The notes: generated by a model from the sequence alone, not told the origin. A stretch of DNA of 64,000 nucleotides from Cyclobacteriaceae bacterium (GCA_019638355.1 JAHBTY010000002.1:635001-699000); one strand, 5' to 3'; counted from the stretch's first letter, positions 16,739-26,129 are shown. Program-made: numbers and translations.

Positions 16739-16799
16739 CCCTCACCCCGCCTCGTACCTCGGCACCCCTCTCCCCAAGGAGAGGGGAAGAGGGTGAGGG
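16739..16799. repeat. REP-like intergenic palindrome
   Basis: Outer arms CCCTCACCC (16739-16747) and GGGTGAGGG (16791-16799) and inner arms CCCCTCTCC (16765-16773) and GGAGAGGGG (16778-16786) fold into a nested stem. It abuts the stop codon of the dioxygenase gene. GC-rich elements of this form are dispersed in many bacterial genomes; in the transcript it could terminate or stabilise mRNA. Confidence 0.7.
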
Positions 16800-17681
16800 T
16801 CAACCAATTTTAACCGAAGTCATCGTAAGCGAACCGCCTACCGCTTTATCATTAAACAAACTTACGGCTTCGTTTTCTTCTTTTAATCCCAGCGTGTACA
16901 ACAACGGAATGTAATGTTCTGGTGTAGGTATGGCTAATTCAAATGATTTGCCCTGAGATGAAAAATTAATAAGTTGTTTGTGATCGCCATCAAGTATAAA
17001 CCCTTTCATTTTATCACTTGCTTCTATGGCCCAATCAAAAGCATAATTGGATGTATTCAGTTTATCCCACGCTACCATGCGCAGGTTATGCACCATGTTA
17101 CCACTGCCAATTATCAGCACGCCTTTTTTGCGTAGTGTTGCCAGTTCCTTTGCCAATTCATAATGATACTGGGGTGTTTGAAAATGATCGATGCTCATTT
17201 GAATAACGGGTATATCGGCATTCGGGTATAAATGCTTCACTACACTCCACGCGCCATGATCCAATCCCCATGAATGATCCAATCCTATTTCAGTTTTAGT
17301 AACTGTGTTTTTAGTTTCCTGTGCCAATTCAGGACTACCCGGTGCCGGATACTGAACATCAAATAATGCTTTCGGAAAGCCGCCAAAATCGTGAATGGTA
17401 CGCGGGTTTTGCATGGCGGTTACAAACGTGCCGCGTGTTTCCCAATGGGCTGATATAACCAGAATAGCTTTTGGCCTGGGAAGTTCTCTTCCGGTTTTCC
17501 GAAAGCCTGCTACAAATTCATTTTCTTCAATAGCATTCATGGGGCTGCCGTGTCCTAAAAACAATACGGGCATTTTATCGGTAGCCTCAAAGGTTGAGGT
17601 GATGGTATTTAAAGCATGCAGTTTCATAGTTGTGAATGCCGGAGCCAGCGCCAGCAGGTTTAAAAAATGTTTTCGTTTCAT
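16800..17681 (-). CDS. ygiD: Extradiol ring-cleavage dioxygenase, YgiD/DODA type
   Basis: A 293-residue protein starting at ATG 17681 (TTG two codons upstream rejected). The metal-site residues of the YgiD family are seen in order: [21 protein letters not shown], the [19 protein letters not shown] block, and [13 protein letters not shown]. coli YgiD opens the ring of L-DOPA in vitro. An unusual N-terminal hydrophobic stretch ([23 protein letters not shown], cited as residues 2-24) precedes the usual start of the domain and may be a signal peptide or anchor. Confidence 0.85.
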   Translation of the reverse strand: MKRKHFLNLLALAPAFTTMKLHALNTITSTFEATDKMPVLFLGHGSPMNAIEENEFVAGFRKTGRELPRPKAILVISAHWETRGTFVTAMQNPRTIHDFGGFPKALFDVQYPAPGSPELAQETKNTVTKTEIGLDHSWGLDHGAWSVVKHLYPNADIPVIQMSIDHFQTPQYHYELAKELATLRKKGVLIIGSGNMVHNLRMVAWDKLNTSNYAFDWAIEASDKMKGFILDGDHKQLINFSSQGKSFELAIPTPEHYIPLLYTLGLKEENEAVSLFNDKAVGGSLTMTSVKIG

Positions 17682-17776
17682 AACCAAACGGTAGAACAGG
17701 AAGCAACTACAATGAGTTCGTTACAACAAAGGTAGGCTGGTGTAGTTTCGTATTTCTTAATGTAGGTTAAGATTGC

Positions 17777-18871
17777 TTAGGATAACTGGGCGCCAATCAA
17801 GTGGCCAATGCCAAATGTTACGGCTGCTGCGACTAAACCAAATAATACCTGGCGCATACCGGAGTACCACACATTTTTTCCGGTGAATAATGTGATAGCG
17901 GCACCAATTAAAAATAAACCAACTGCACTAAGGGCCGCACTTAAGATTATAGCGTTAACACCATTGGTAAACATAAACGGAATTACGGGGATAATAGCAC
18001 CAATAGAAAACAATACAAATGAATAGATGGCTGCCTCGGCTGCTGAACCTTTCATCTCTTCGGGATTGATGCCCAACTCTTCGCGCACCAACACGTCATG
18101 GGCCTGATTTTTATCTTTCATAATGTCGGCAGCCATGGCTTTGGCTTGTTCTTCCGGAACACCCTTGGCCATGTAGATAAGGGCAAGCTCACGCTTCTCG
18201 CCTTCCGGATTACTCTCTAACTCTTCCATCTCTACTTCCATCTGGTTTTCATAAAGCTCTTGCGAACTTTTTACTGAAATCCATTCACCCAACGACATCG
18301 ACAAGGCTCCGGCCAACATACCAGCCAAACCCGTAAGGAGAACACCTTGCTCGCCAGCCGTAGCACCAGCCACACCCATTACTAAACTAAAGTTTGAAAC
18401 CAACCCATCGTTGCCACCCAACACAGCCGCACGAATGGCATTGCCGCCCACAGAGCGATGACGTTTTTCAAACTTGGAAATATTTTCGCCTGCGCTTTGA
18501 GTTTGATTTTCTAAAATAGCGCGGATCACTTTTACGTGATTGGTTTCACCACCGGTAAGGCCCATGTTTAGTTTTGCCTTGGTTGCGATAATGCCGTTGG
18601 AAATGCTGCGTTCGGTATTCAGTAACGAACCCAATACATAATCGTAGCCAAAAATTTTTCCGATGGTGTTGAGTGTGCGGGCGCGCCACGAAGGTTTGAA
18701 CACCGATTCTAAACTGATGTTTTCCTTCTTGCAAAAAATTTCAGCGTGACCCTTTTCAATATCGCTCATTTGCCGGTACACATGCGCAATGCCGGGATCG
18801 GCTTCGTTTTCGGCTAACTTCTGATAGAGATAAGACGCGTCAATTTCGGTTTGAATGCTTTTGGTGGACAT
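17777..18871 (-). CDS. VIT1/CCC1-family metal transporter with N-terminal ferritin-like domain
   Basis: A 364-residue protein. Residues about 5-135 are ferritin/rubrerythrin-like (YLYQKLAENEADPGIAHVYR, then MSDIEKGHAEIF with the Glu-x-x-His iron ligands). Residues about 140-364 are the VIT1/CCC1 transporter with five helices: RAAVLGGNDGLVSNFSLVMGVAGA, a LSMSLGEWISVKSSQE segment, an acidic metal-sensing loop (MEVEMEELESNPEGEK), and three C-terminal helices. Such fusions move iron or manganese out of the cytosol. It is 23 bp downstream of the OmpA lipoprotein stop side and read in the same direction. Confidence 0.88.
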   Translation of the reverse strand: MSTKSIQTEIDASYLYQKLAENEADPGIAHVYRQMSDIEKGHAEIFCKKENISLESVFKPSWRARTLNTIGKIFGYDYVLGSLLNTERSISNGIIATKAKLNMGLTGGETNHVKVIRAILENQTQSAGENISKFEKRHRSVGGNAIRAAVLGGNDGLVSNFSLVMGVAGATAGEQGVLLTGLAGMLAGALSMSLGEWISVKSSQELYENQMEVEMEELESNPEGEKRELALIYMAKGVPEEQAKAMAADIMKDKNQAHDVLVREELGINPEEMKGSAAEAAIYSFVLFSIGAIIPVIPFMFTNGVNAIILSAALSAVGLFLIGAAITLFTGKNVWYSGMRQVLFGLVAAAVTFGIGHLIGAQLS

Positions 18872-18894
18872 TAGAAAGATGGGTAATCCATTAC

Positions 18895-20898
18895 TTACTC
18901 ATTCTTCTTCAATTCATTATTTCTAAAGAAGCGATCTTCTTCATCGGTATCGTCTTTGCGGATGTAGGTTCCGATTTCAAGAATTTTAAATTCTGTTCTG
19001 CGGTTGCGCTGGCGGCCTATCGGATTATCGGTGCCATCGGGGTTGGTGTTGCGTGCAATAGGTTTTGATTCGCCATAACCTTTTGCCTCTAAACGGGAAG
19101 CATCAATACCTTTGCGGATAAGATAATTTACAGTGGCTTGCGCCCTGCGTTGTGATAAATCGATATTGTAGGCATCTGATGCAATACTATCCGTATGCGA
19201 GCCCATTTCAATCTTTAGATCGGGGTTATCGTTTAATAGGGTTACGAGTTTATCCAACTCGCGCGCAGCTTCTCTGCGAATATCGGCCGAATCGTAACCA
19301 AAGTAAATGTTGTTTAAAACAAATGTGCGGCCTCGTTCCTTACGATCTAAAATCATAATCGTATCAAGGGTTATATTGGTTACCAAGTCTTTCAATGATT
19401 CTAAAGGAACAGACTTACCGCGGGTAGTGTAAGGCTGGCGTTTGGTAATAAATCCATCGGTTTCGCCAATCAACGTATAGTTTTCATTTTCAAACACGCG
19501 GAATAAAAACTTACCATCGTTGCCGGTAACAAACTCCTGCATGCCTTCACCTTCCTGATCGAGTAAGGTTACTTTGGTGTTCGGCAAAATTTCGCGGGTA
19601 CTGTCTTTGCGCAACATGTAGGTAATACCGGCCAGGTAATAGTTAACTACTTTCAGATTGGGATCTTCATTCACAAACGTGTAAATATCATCATCGCCTT
19701 TGCCACCTTCGCGGTTGGAAGTAAAGAAACCACGATCGGGGCGGAACAGATAAATTCCAAAATCATCGGCAGTGGAGTTAACCGGCTGGCCCAGATTTTC
19801 TATTACCGTTTTACCGTTGGCCCGGTTCACCACAAAAATATCCAGCATACCATAGCCGGGGTGGCCATCGGAAGAGAAGTAAAGTTTTCCGTTGTCGGCC
19901 ACGTGTGGAAATAATTCTGACCCTGCTGTATTAATTTCCGGTCCGAGGTTACGCACGCGACTAAATCTTCCGCGACCATCCATTTGGGCCGAGTATAAAT
20001 CTAACCCCCCATAACCGCCTTTGCGATTAGATGAAAAATACAGCGTGCGGCCATCGGGTGCTAAAGCCGGTGTTGATTCCCATGCATCGGGCAGGTTAAT
20101 GTTAAGCGGTATAGGTTCTTCCCAGTTTCCATTGCGGTAACGCGACAGGTATAAATCCACATCGGGTGTGCCTTTGCGCTTACCGGTATTGCCTTTGGCA
20201 AAAATCATGGTTTTACCATCGGGCGTAAATGTAATGCAGCCCTCGTTTATATTGGCTGCATTAATAAATGCAGGAAGCGGTGTAATGGTATTTACATTTA
20301 CATTGGCTCCGTTGGTTTCTGCCACATATAAATCGGTAAAGGGTGTGCCGGTGGCTTCGTAAATTTTTGCGTTGGATCGGGATGATGTAAAATAAAGTTG
20401 ATTGTTGGAATACACCGGGGCATATTCAGTAAAGGGAGTATTAATCGCTTCCAGGTTTTTAATCTTATAGTAGTTTTTCTTTTGGGCCAGGTTATCCAGA
20501 TAGTCAATTCCGGCCAATTCTTTGCCAGCTCTATCTTTCAATTTTTCATCTCTTGTGCTGGCTGCCAAAGCTTGTAATACCTGGCGGGCTTCAGCATATT
20601 TTGCATTTGCCTGCAATGATTTAGCATAGTACAGCTTTACCGAATCGGGGTTTACTCCCTTACCACCCGATTTAGCATAAAATGCTTCTGCTTCTTTAAT
20701 ACGATTGGATTGACGGTACGCTTCGGCCACATAGAAATTAGCTACCCCGTTGTTGGGTTGTTTTTTTACAACATCTTTATAATAGTTAATTACCTTTTCG
20801 TATTTGCCCAACGTAAATGCTTTATTAGCCTTTCTTTCAGCACTGCATCCAGCCAGCAACAATCCCACTAAAATAACTGCAACAACTTTTACTCTCAT
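18895..20898 (-). CDS. OmpA-family lipoprotein with TPR and PD40 repeats (PorE-like architecture)
   Basis: A 667-residue lipoprotein; ATG 20898 gives the cleanest signal with lipobox LLLAGC. Residues about 25-140 are TPR-like (AFTLGKYEKVINYYKDVVKKQPNN). A PD40 beta-propeller follows (GKTMIFAKG, DGRTLYFSSNRKGGYGGLDLY, NGKLYFSSDGHPGYGMLDIF). Next is a carboxypeptidase-regulatory-like domain (LPNTKVTLLDQEGEG) and finally an OmpA peptidoglycan-binding domain (HTDSIASDAYNIDLSQRRA, GRQRNRRTEF). The same order occurs in the type IX secretion/gliding protein PorE, but many paralogues share it, so a secretion role is only possible. It would anchor an outer-membrane complex to peptidoglycan. Confidence 0.85.
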   Translation of the reverse strand: MRVKVVAVILVGLLLAGCSAERKANKAFTLGKYEKVINYYKDVVKKQPNNGVANFYVAEAYRQSNRIKEAEAFYAKSGGKGVNPDSVKLYYAKSLQANAKYAEARQVLQALAASTRDEKLKDRAGKELAGIDYLDNLAQKKNYYKIKNLEAINTPFTEYAPVYSNNQLYFTSSRSNAKIYEATGTPFTDLYVAETNGANVNVNTITPLPAFINAANINEGCITFTPDGKTMIFAKGNTGKRKGTPDVDLYLSRYRNGNWEEPIPLNINLPDAWESTPALAPDGRTLYFSSNRKGGYGGLDLYSAQMDGRGRFSRVRNLGPEINTAGSELFPHVADNGKLYFSSDGHPGYGMLDIFVVNRANGKTVIENLGQPVNSTADDFGIYLFRPDRGFFTSNREGGKGDDDIYTFVNEDPNLKVVNYYLAGITYMLRKDSTREILPNTKVTLLDQEGEGMQEFVTGNDGKFLFRVFENENYTLIGETDGFITKRQPYTTRGKSVPLESLKDLVTNITLDTIMILDRKERGRTFVLNNIYFGYDSADIRREAARELDKLVTLLNDNPDLKIEMGSHTDSIASDAYNIDLSQRRAQATVNYLIRKGIDASRLEAKGYGESKPIARNTNPDGTDNPIGRQRNRRTEFKILEIGTYIRKDDTDEEDRFFRNNELKKNE

Positions 20899-20937
20899 AA
20901 GCATACACATGGTTCTAAAAGTACAAAAAAATACGTG

Positions 20938-21438
20938 CTAATGGGTAAACGCTGGTTTTGGTAAATATTTTGCCAGCCAGGTATTTTCTGAGGGCAATTT
21001 CCAGTTTTCAAGGTCTTTTTTGGTAGCAGCAAGTGTTTGGAATGTTAGCGTGGTTCCTTTTACTATCTGCTGCTGAAACTGGATTTTCAGGTGGGGCAAC
21101 GGAATCAATTCTGTTTTTTGATTGAGTATAAACGGAACCCGTGAGCGGTCGAGCAAATCGATACCGGTTGCTGCTTCTATTTTTCGCATTATACCAACTG
21201 AGCTATCGATGGAACAGCCACTGGGGCGATGATGGTCTTCGTTAACGGCCATTATCACAAATTGGTTTTCGCGAATTTGAAACGAGGTTTGCAACGGCTG
21301 ACCGTGCGCACTCCATTGCTCACAAAACGATTGCAATAGGTCGGTGATTACTTCGGTTTCTTTTTCGGTAAAGGCCCGGCTGCCGGTATAAACCCACACG
21401 CGGCTTTCATCTGGCAAATTTTCAAATGGAACAAACAT
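20938..21438 (-). CDS. Conserved protein of unknown function
   Basis: A 166-residue soluble protein with the pattern SRVWVYTGSRAFTEKETEVI, FCEQWSAHGQPLQTSFQI, FVIMAVNEDHHRPSGCSIDSSV, and DLLDRSRVPFIL. This is the well-conserved Bacteroidota family often labelled ABC transporter ATPase in databases, although no Walker A or B motif is present, so that label is not supported. The conserved Cys-Ser-Ile-Asp-Ser-Ser stretch may be functional. The function is unknown. Confidence 0.75.
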   Translation of the reverse strand: MFVPFENLPDESRVWVYTGSRAFTEKETEVITDLLQSFCEQWSAHGQPLQTSFQIRENQFVIMAVNEDHHRPSGCSIDSSVGIMRKIEAATGIDLLDRSRVPFILNQKTELIPLPHLKIQFQQQIVKGTTLTFQTLAATKKDLENWKLPSENTWLAKYLPKPAFTH

Positions 21439-21507
21439 AATCTGTATTCAATAAAGGCATCAAACGCTTTCAAACACTTGTGCAAATGACCGTAAGCGTA
21501 CTAAAAT

Positions 21508-22290
21508 TTATAAACCTTGCGCTTCGGCAATTAGTTCGGCCAGGTCTTTCACTTTTACTTCGGCTTCTTTCTCTTTGTTCTTTACACCATCGGTTATCAT
21601 GGTCATGCAGAAAGGGCAGGCAACGGCAATAGTTTTGGCACCTGTTTCAAGGGCTTCTTCTGCACGCTCGATGTTAATGTCTTTATTTCCTTTCTCAGGT
21701 TCTTTAAACATTTGTGCACCCCCGGCACCACAGCACAAACCAGTTGTGCGGCAGCGTTTCATTTCTACCAGGTCGGCATCCAATGCTTGCAATACTTCGC
21801 GGGGTGCTTCGTAGATATTATTGGCGCGCCCTAAATAGCAGGAGTCGTGGTAGGTTATTTTTTTGCCTTTAAAAGTACTGGTATCGGTAAGTTTTATTTT
21901 TCCTTCGTTGATGAGTTGTTGTAGATAAGTAGAATGATGAATTACTTCGTATGTTCCGCCCAACTCAGGGTATTCATTCTTAATCGTATTAAAGCAATGC
22001 GGACAAGCGGTAACAATTTTTTTAACATTATAGCCATTCAGAATTTGAATGTTGTTGATAGCCTGCATCTGAAACAAAAACTCGTTGCCGGCTCTACGGG
22101 CTGGATCTCCCGTGCAGGTTTCTTCATTGCCTAAAACCGCAAACTTGGTGTTGGTTGCATTCAGGATTTTTACAAAGGCTTTGGTTACACGCTTGGCGCG
22201 ATCGTCAAACGAGCCGGCACAACCCACCCAAAAAACAATTTCAGGAGTTTCGCCTTTGGCAGTAAGTTCAGCAAGGGTAGGAGCAGTCAT
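21508..22290 (-). CDS. Cysteine-rich (CCG-domain) iron-sulfur electron-transfer subunit
   Basis: A 260-residue protein with two CCG-type Cys clusters of the heterodisulfide-reductase/GlpC/LutA superfamily: FWVGCAGSFDD and VTACPHCFNTIKNEYP in the first half, and CRTTGLCCGAGG with ACPFCMTMITDG in the second. These domains bind an unusual iron-sulfur cluster and pass electrons to quinones or disulfides. Its natural partner is the dicluster membrane protein at 23279-24577, but an AbiEii-type toxin-antitoxin pair lies between them; the 4-bp overlap with that toxin gene keeps the whole set as one transcription unit. Confidence 0.88.
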   Translation of the reverse strand: MTAPTLAELTAKGETPEIVFWVGCAGSFDDRAKRVTKAFVKILNATNTKFAVLGNEETCTGDPARRAGNEFLFQMQAINNIQILNGYNVKKIVTACPHCFNTIKNEYPELGGTYEVIHHSTYLQQLINEGKIKLTDTSTFKGKKITYHDSCYLGRANNIYEAPREVLQALDADLVEMKRCRTTGLCCGAGGAQMFKEPEKGNKDINIERAEEALETGAKTIAVACPFCMTMITDGVKNKEKEAEVKVKDLAELIAEAQGL

Positions 22291-22991
22291 TGTTTTTTCC
22301 TTTTTTGTTCAATGAGAGATTGAATTTTTTTGGCACGAGTTTCCAATTCCGATTTCTTTTGATGCTTTAAGGTCAACTCATAGGTATTAAGTGTTGTGGT
22401 CAGACTTTTTACAAAATAGTCAAAGCTGAATGGTTCAAAATATTTGATTGAATGGTCCCGTGTTATCAATTCTGATTTAAGTAACATAGCTGCTACCGAA
22501 CTGGCAGTAATATAAAAATATCGCTTTCGCAGTACTTCGAATAATTTCCCCAACTCATATTGTGAGGCAATCATAGCAATATCAACAAAATCCTTTTCAG
22601 TTTTTCGCTCTAAAAGCGCATCGCATTTATAGGCAAATATATCAGCAGCCGAAGCCAATCTTAAATTCTCAATCACAACAGCCTCTTCTGCAAAAGGCAC
22701 CTTCCAATCCACCATATCTACCTTTATTCCATTGATTAATCCCATTAATCCGTTTTTGTTTTTACTGAGAAGTTGAAATGATGGAAAGTGGTTTGAAAGT
22801 ATTTTGGGGAGGCCATCGGTTTCCGCTGCTCCACCAGCAAATAGATCTATATCAATGGATGTTCGGTGCCCAAATTGCAGTGACAATGAGGTTCCTCCAA
22901 CCAAACGATAAGCAGCTAATTCGTTAATGCTCATCAATTCATTCAAAAGAGATAACATTTCTTCTGAAACAGTTTCTTTGTAAAATTTCAT
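22287..22991 (-). CDS. AbiEii-type nucleotidyltransferase toxin
   Basis: A 234-residue protein of the AbiEii/AbiGii nucleotidyltransferase family. The signature is RLVGGTSLSLQFGHRTSIDIDLF, with Gly-Gly-Thr followed by Asp-x-Asp metal ligands; a later basic helix (CDALLERKTEKDFVDIAMI) is also typical. AbiE-family toxins add nucleotides to tRNA ends and are linked to phage abortive infection. It overlaps its upstream partner by 4 bp and the downstream iron-sulfur gene by 4 bp. The protein looks intact. Confidence 0.85.
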   Translation of the reverse strand: MKFYKETVSEEMLSLLNELMSINELAAYRLVGGTSLSLQFGHRTSIDIDLFAGGAAETDGLPKILSNHFPSFQLLSKNKNGLMGLINGIKVDMVDWKVPFAEEAVVIENLRLASAADIFAYKCDALLERKTEKDFVDIAMIASQYELGKLFEVLRKRYFYITASSVAAMLLKSELITRDHSIKYFEPFSFDYFVKSLTTTLNTYELTLKHQKKSELETRAKKIQSLIEQKRKKQ

Positions 22992-23278
22992 AAGGCATGA
23001 TATTGACGAGCCTGGTTACTTCGAAACTGGTCAGCAGCAAGATTTAAAAAGTTTGTGGCAAAAATCATTGCACGTTCAGGCAGATAGGCTGCATTAACTA
23101 AAACATCGGCACATATCTCCCTTCCATAATAGGCCATCACCAAAGCCATATCTTCTAAGTCTCCGCGCTCAAACGTACGAACAATAATTTTTTCATGATG
23201 CTCTACATCGTCCAGCAGACTTAAGTCGCTATCCCAAAAAAGATGTTTGGGTAATCTATTTACGATGTAGTTTTCCAT
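22988..23278 (-). CDS. Antitoxin-position protein (DUF6922-like) paired with the AbiEii toxin
   Basis: A 96-residue protein (LPKHLFWDSDLSLLDDVEHHEKIIVRTFERGDLEDM). This pattern, a Phe-Trp-Asp near the start followed by Arg-x-x-Glu-Arg-Gly, is what I recall for the DUF6922 proteins that precede AbiEii-like toxins. The name is from memory; the pairing is directly seen. Its ATG (23276-23278) is immediately next to the stop of the dicluster protein gene, leaving no room for its own promoter. Confidence 0.75.
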   Translation of the reverse strand: MENYIVNRLPKHLFWDSDLSLLDDVEHHEKIIVRTFERGDLEDMALVMAYYGREICADVLVNAAYLPERAMIFATNFLNLAADQFRSNQARQYHAL

Positions 23279-24577
23279 TTAATCTTTAGCCCAGTTAAAC
23301 CGATCGGCAGCAGAAAACTTCCACGGTGCGAAACTGGTTTCCATATTTTGAAACATACTGTTCCATTGCGCAGGCGATCCGGATTCTTCCATCGCCACAT
23401 AACGCCTTAGTTCAATTATAATTTCCAAAGGGTTAATCATAACCGGGCAAGCTTCTACACAGGCATTGCAACTGGTGCATGCATTTATTTCTTCTTTGGT
23501 GATGTAATCGTTCAACAAAGTTTTACCATCATTCAAACCATCGCCACCAGTTGCCATAGTTTTACCAAGTGTTTCCAACCGATCGCGCGTATCCATCATG
23601 ATCTTGCGGGGCGAAAGTTTTTTACCGGTTTGATTGGCAGGGCACTCAGAAGTACAACGCCCACACTCGGTACACGAGTAGGCAGCCATCAGGTTTGTCC
23701 ACGCTAAGTCATTCACATCTTTTGCTCCAAATCTTCCGGGCTCACCGGCAGCAGTTGAAGTCTCCAATCCCAACATGGATTTAACTTCGCGCGTAACCAC
23801 GGGCATGTTTTTGATGTGGCCTTTGGGTTCAAGGTTTGCATAGTATGTGTTGGGGAAAGCAAGAAAGATGTGCAAGTGTTTGGAGTACGTTACGTACACG
23901 GCAAAACCTAAAATACCGATGATGTGAAACCACCAGGCAAATCGTTCAATTAGTATGAGCGATGATGTTTCAAGATTTTGAAATAGTGGAACCAAATACG
24001 AACTAAAGAATAACGAACCGGTGGCCACATAGTGTGAGTCGCGCGTTTGCAACACCTGGTCGGCTGCATTCATAGTAAGAATGGCAGTCATTAAAATAAT
24101 TTCCGTGATCAAAATCAGGTTGGCATCCAGGCGTGGCCATTTAGTCATTTCGGCCGACCAGAAGCGGGGTATTTTTAAAATATTTCTGCGCACTAAAAAG
24201 AACAAACATGCCAGCAATACAGCCACAGCTAAAAACTCAAACACATTCATCAACACAGAATAAAAACTTCCCAGCCAGGGCGCAAAAACCCGATGCGTAC
24301 CCAACACGCCATCTACTACAAACTCCAGCACCTCCAGGTTAATAACCAGAAAGCCAACATAAATAAAGAAGTGCAGCACTGCCGGGATAAGTTTTTTAAA
24401 CATTTTCTTTTGCCCGAATGCTACCAGCAACATGTTTTTTAGTCGCTCGTTTTTATCACCGCTAAGCGGTGTGTCTTTACCCAGTTGAATGGTTTTACGA
24501 ATTAACAGAACCCGCTTGCGGATAAAGTAAGCGGCTATGGCAAGCACGAATACAAATGCAATTTGCTGCACAATCAT
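23279..24577 (-). CDS. Membrane-bound 2x[4Fe-4S] electron-transfer protein (HdrC/ETF-associated type)
   Basis: A 432-residue protein with an N-terminal membrane half of about five helices (residues about 3-20, 58-80, 98-122, 152-172, 205-230) and a C-terminal dicluster ferredoxin domain. The two cluster motifs are CTECGRCTSECP and CTSCNACVEACP, each with the CxxCxxCxxxCP pattern. With the CCG protein at 21508 it makes the two-part module thought to pass electrons from dehydrogenases or electron-transfer flavoprotein to the quinone pool. It starts the unit that also includes the AbiEii pair. Confidence 0.88.
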   Translation of the reverse strand: MIVQQIAFVFVLAIAAYFIRKRVLLIRKTIQLGKDTPLSGDKNERLKNMLLVAFGQKKMFKKLIPAVLHFFIYVGFLVINLEVLEFVVDGVLGTHRVFAPWLGSFYSVLMNVFEFLAVAVLLACLFFLVRRNILKIPRFWSAEMTKWPRLDANLILITEIILMTAILTMNAADQVLQTRDSHYVATGSLFFSSYLVPLFQNLETSSLILIERFAWWFHIIGILGFAVYVTYSKHLHIFLAFPNTYYANLEPKGHIKNMPVVTREVKSMLGLETSTAAGEPGRFGAKDVNDLAWTNLMAAYSCTECGRCTSECPANQTGKKLSPRKIMMDTRDRLETLGKTMATGGDGLNDGKTLLNDYITKEEINACTSCNACVEACPVMINPLEIIIELRRYVAMEESGSPAQWNSMFQNMETSFAPWKFSAADRFNWAKD

Positions 24578-24635
24578 AAGGTAGAAAATTGATAGTGGAA
24601 AGTTAACGCACTAAGGGCGCTAAACCAATTTTAAC

Positions 24636-26129
24636 TTAATAAACAATTGCTCCAGTATTCTTGTTGTTGCGCAAGAGTAGAATGGAAACAGGTTTTTCTT
24701 TCCAGCCAGTTACAATGTTTGTTGGAACCCCATTGTTGAAGTTTAAGGCACTTAACAGAATATCTTCATCCTGATCATTATCAATATCTACGGTTTCCAT
24801 AATTAGCCATCGGCCCTCGGTAGCAAACGGAGTGGTGTGTGGCACAAGTTTGCCTTGCCGGTTTTCGAAGTAGATAAAGCTTTGTTCGGGTGCGCGTTTA
24901 AAATCCGGAAAGAATGCAATAGCCGCTACATCCACATCGCCATCGGCATCAAAATCGCGGGCAACCGCCCACGAACAACCGGGCATGTAATGAAACCAGC
25001 TTTCGGTGAATTGATTTTTGCCATCATTCAAAAAAATGCGTACACCGTGGTAAGGTTTTAAGATGATGGAGTAGTCGGCATTATCGCCATTGGTATAAAG
25101 AATATCAAAGTGGCCATCATTATTAAAGTCTGTAATATCGAAATAGCTTGAGCCATACACCGAAGGAAAGCGCAACAGTGTGGTAATCTTAAACCGGAAG
25201 TTACCACCATTGGTAAACAAACTTATTTGTTCATCGCCTTGTGTAAGTTGTGCCAGTACATCGGGCAACCCATCGTTATTAAAATCGCGTATAATTACTT
25301 TGCGGGCTCCCGGCAGCGGACTTAATACATGCCGAACGTAATTTTGATCGCCTCTATTCTCCAGAATCACCAAATCGCCTCCGTAGTTACCAAAATTGCA
25401 AACCACATAATCCGGTAAGCTATCCTTATTAAAATCGGCAGCAGCCACAAACACCGGGCGTTTGAGTGAATCGATAATGGGCTGTGGTTTTCCGGCATTG
25501 AGTTTCAGTAGCGCGCCTGCCGGTTGATCATTCGGGTCCATTATACCCATTGCAGCAAATACGGGTTCGGGCAATAGTGCTATAGAAGAAACCGGACTGC
25601 CGAGCTGAACCGAATCGAGAGGCTCAAAAGTATAAGTCCATTGATGCAACCAATTTGAACGATTGCTGGTGAAGATTCTCTTGTTTATAGTATCAACTTG
25701 CAGTAACGACAACATCGGGAAACGGTTAGAAGCGGGAAGTGTAATTGCTTCTACCTTAAATTGTGTTAATGTTTGGGTGGGACTTGGAGCTTCGACTAAA
25801 ATTGTATCGGGGGCTTCGCGTTCAAAGTAGCGCACAATGGCTTCCCAATCTTGCTGGCTAACCATGGGGCTATTGGGCAAGGTTTCGGAAACAAACGGAT
25901 AATCATTTTGTGGCAGGTTGAAAAGCTGCGAAAGATCCACCCCCATTCGAAAGGCCATTTCGGGCAGTACTTTATTAGTCCATGTTTTTTTATCGAGCAG
26001 TGCGGGTTCCGGAAACTGATGGCACGAGCTACAATAAGTGCGGGCAAGTCGCGCCTCGCGCTGGGCCTCATTCTGGCAACCCGCTAACAAGGCACCAAGC
26101 AGGGTAATAATTAAAAGTTGTTTTTGCAT
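24636..26129 (-). CDS. FG-GAP/VCBS-repeat lipoprotein with c-type heme motif
   Basis: A 497-residue lipoprotein starting at ATG 26129 (signal ending LLGALLAGC). Near the N terminus CSSCH is a c-type heme-binding motif, with a downstream Met-rich stretch (MAFRMG) that might supply the other ligand. The rest is a propeller of FG-GAP/VCBS repeats with calcium-loop motifs: DFNKDSLPDYVV, DFNNDGLPDVLAQ, DFNNDGHFDILY, DFDADGDVDVAAI, DIDNDQDEDILLS. Heme-plus-propeller lipoproteins of this type are frequent in Bacteroidota; the role is unknown. It is transcribed separately, upstream of the electron-transfer operon. Confidence 0.82.
   Translation of the reverse strand: MQKQLLIITLLGALLAGCQNEAQREARLARTYCSSCHQFPEPALLDKKTWTNKVLPEMAFRMGVDLSQLFNLPQNDYPFVSETLPNSPMVSQQDWEAIVRYFEREAPDTILVEAPSPTQTLTQFKVEAITLPASNRFPMLSLLQVDTINKRIFTSNRSNWLHQWTYTFEPLDSVQLGSPVSSIALLPEPVFAAMGIMDPNDQPAGALLKLNAGKPQPIIDSLKRPVFVAAADFNKDSLPDYVVCNFGNYGGDLVILENRGDQNYVRHVLSPLPGARKVIIRDFNNDGLPDVLAQLTQGDEQISLFTNGGNFRFKITTLLRFPSVYGSSYFDITDFNNDGHFDILYTNGDNADYSIILKPYHGVRIFLNDGKNQFTESWFHYMPGCSWAVARDFDADGDVDVAAIAFFPDFKRAPEQSFIYFENRQGKLVPHTTPFATEGRWLIMETVDIDNDQDEDILLSALNFNNGVPTNIVTGWKEKPVSILLLRNNKNTGAIVY

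Noticed and set aside
15685-16803. N-terminal extension of the LLM oxidoreductase to 16803
   Set aside because: The added residues (LFPSPWGEG and so on) are translated from the REP-like palindrome; the family starts at MELGLYTF.
20938-21438. Database-style label ABC transporter ATPase
   Set aside because: No Walker A, Walker B or ABC signature motif is present in the 166 residues.
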